From: Brachypodium distachyon
Taxonomy: Eukaryota > Streptophyta > Magnoliopsida > Poales > Poaceae
Length of the DNA stretch: 64,000 nt
NCBI RefSeq assembly: GCF_000005505.3
Contig: NC_016135.3
Span: 27,738,758-27,802,757, forward strand
Direction: 5' to 3'
The translations under genes and the position numbers were made by a program. Positions 62,923 to 64,000 of this stretch are shown here, piece after piece. The notes beneath the pieces were generated by a model that saw only the letters and a program-made list of their open reading frames with translations, ran no database searches and was not told the DNA's origin. Within the stretch, counting starts at the first letter, position 1; every line of letters begins with the position of its first letter.

Positions 62923-64000
62923 TGAACGTAACGAGCGGGTCCAGACAGATCGATGTGTAAGTACAGGTTGAAGCCAGGTTGGAGTGATGGTCGATGAACA
63001 TGTCGTGCTGTCCAAGCCAAACTCGTTATCGTTTGCGTCCGTCCGTCCACATGATTGACCAAGTGGTGCCAGCCACAGCATATATACGGCACGTACTCTT
63101 GCGCTGCTCAATTAATTGAGCAATACGCATGCGCGTATAGCAACCTAGCAAGGAGGAATATAAGTACACTGTACTCCTACTAGATCGAAAGATTGCCAGA
63201 CGTACGTACATCAGCATGCACATATGCTGAGCTTAGCTAGCTAGGCATGTCTTTTCGAAAAAGAAAAGAAAAAAAGCCAGGCATGCATGAATTAACCAAC
63301 GCACTGTCGCATATCTATGTGCGCATATCGATCGATCGTACATGCAGTGGATATCGGATGATTGGCCACGTGGTCTCGATCGTGCCGTTCGCTCCACTGG
63401 TATATCTAGATCAGATAGATATTTTGTTTGTGGCTCGCCAAGACACAGGCGTCATGGTCATTCCAGCACTAATCGAGATCCAGAGCGAATCACGAAATAT
63501 CGTACGAGCATGTGCTCTGGTCGCTCCATCGATCCACTCCATATATATGCGTTTATAGATGCATGTATGACGCGGTCGTCTGAGATTGATCACTTGTCTG
63601 GCGTCGTAGAAAAGTTCAAGGGTGTGAAATGTCTCGCTCACTTGATTTTTAAGCAAAAGTCTAAAATTTTGGTCGACACATGAGACCCGTTAGATCAAGA
63701 TATGGATGTCATCTTTACTGTCCCTCTCTCACGTGCTGCTATTGAACAAGATCGGGTGGCCAAGCACGTCGACTAAGCTCTAATGAAAAGACAAAAGACT
63801 CCTTGATAAAAAAAACGAAAGTTTACTATCATGGATCGAAAGTGTTGTAATTGAGCCTCTAAGGGTACGGCACCCATGCTCTGTGCCAAAAGATGCCACT
63901 TGGGCGGGACGAAAAATGTGGAGCGCCTGTTGAATTTGTTCGATAAAAGCTCGGTTTGTCAGCCATCGAACCAAGCCGATCGAGCAACCACTTCAAATCG
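62923..64000. other. Intergenic to window end
   Basis: No gene recognised. Frames such as 63247-63558 and 63342-63683 have no known motif. The last ~220 bases (for example LHIFRPAQVASFG on the minus strand) could be part of a repeat that continues outside the window. Confidence 0.35.

Overview
The window is nuclear DNA from a grass (Poaceae, probably Pooideae, of Brachypodium type). Three things point there: very GC-rich intronless genes next to AT-richer many-exon genes, many Stowaway MITEs with the ends CTCCCTCCGT...ACGGAGGGAG and TA target sites, and the grass-like character of the proteins. Exon boundaries were worked out by hand from GT/AG sites and reading phase, and names rest on remembered family motifs. 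No database search was possible.

Layout. 0.8-2.3 kb (-): a secreted nepenthesin-type aspartyl protease. 2.7-3.5 kb: a 5'-truncated LINE with a visible target-site duplication. 4.8-6.6 kb: a pair of ~200 bp inverted repeats enclosing an LTR-like piece. 8.1-8.8 kb (-): an OVATE family repressor. 12.3-13.1 kb: a ~130 bp tandem repeat. 15.3-16.4 kb (-): a CAF1-type deadenylase, followed by decayed tandem repeats (16.8-17.7 kb), a hAT-like MITE and a second truncated LINE (21.7-22.5 kb). 23.6-23.9 kb (-): a 90-residue GIR-like zinc-ribbon protein. 26.5-31.7 kb (-): PPR4, ten exons, with an N-terminal RRM before the PPR array. 36.0-36.9 kb (+): a stand-alone inhibitor-I29 protein whose leader is a tandem duplication. 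37.2-37.7 kb (-): the broken C-terminal piece of an MCTP gene. 39.5-44.6 kb (-): a brassinosteroid-signalling kinase (BSK), ten exons, kinase-like domain plus TPRs. 46.2-49.2 kb: a PIF/Harbinger element inserted into a Stowaway MITE. 49.2-57.4 kb: a gene desert with small local duplications. 57.5 kb (+): a MIR393 precursor. 59.4-62.4 kb (-): three broken F-box/DUF295 copies.

The genes look like unrelated neighbours, not a functional cluster. PPR4 serves chloroplast rps12 trans-splicing. BSK acts in brassinosteroid signalling at the plasma membrane. MIR393 tunes auxin perception. CAF1 shortens mRNA poly(A) tails. OFP and GIR-like proteins are small transcriptional co-repressors. I found no new multi-gene system. 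The most unusual items are the duplicated leader on the I29 protein, the nested Harbinger-in-Stowaway insertion with a transposase/MYB deletion junction, and the two unexplained tandem arrays.
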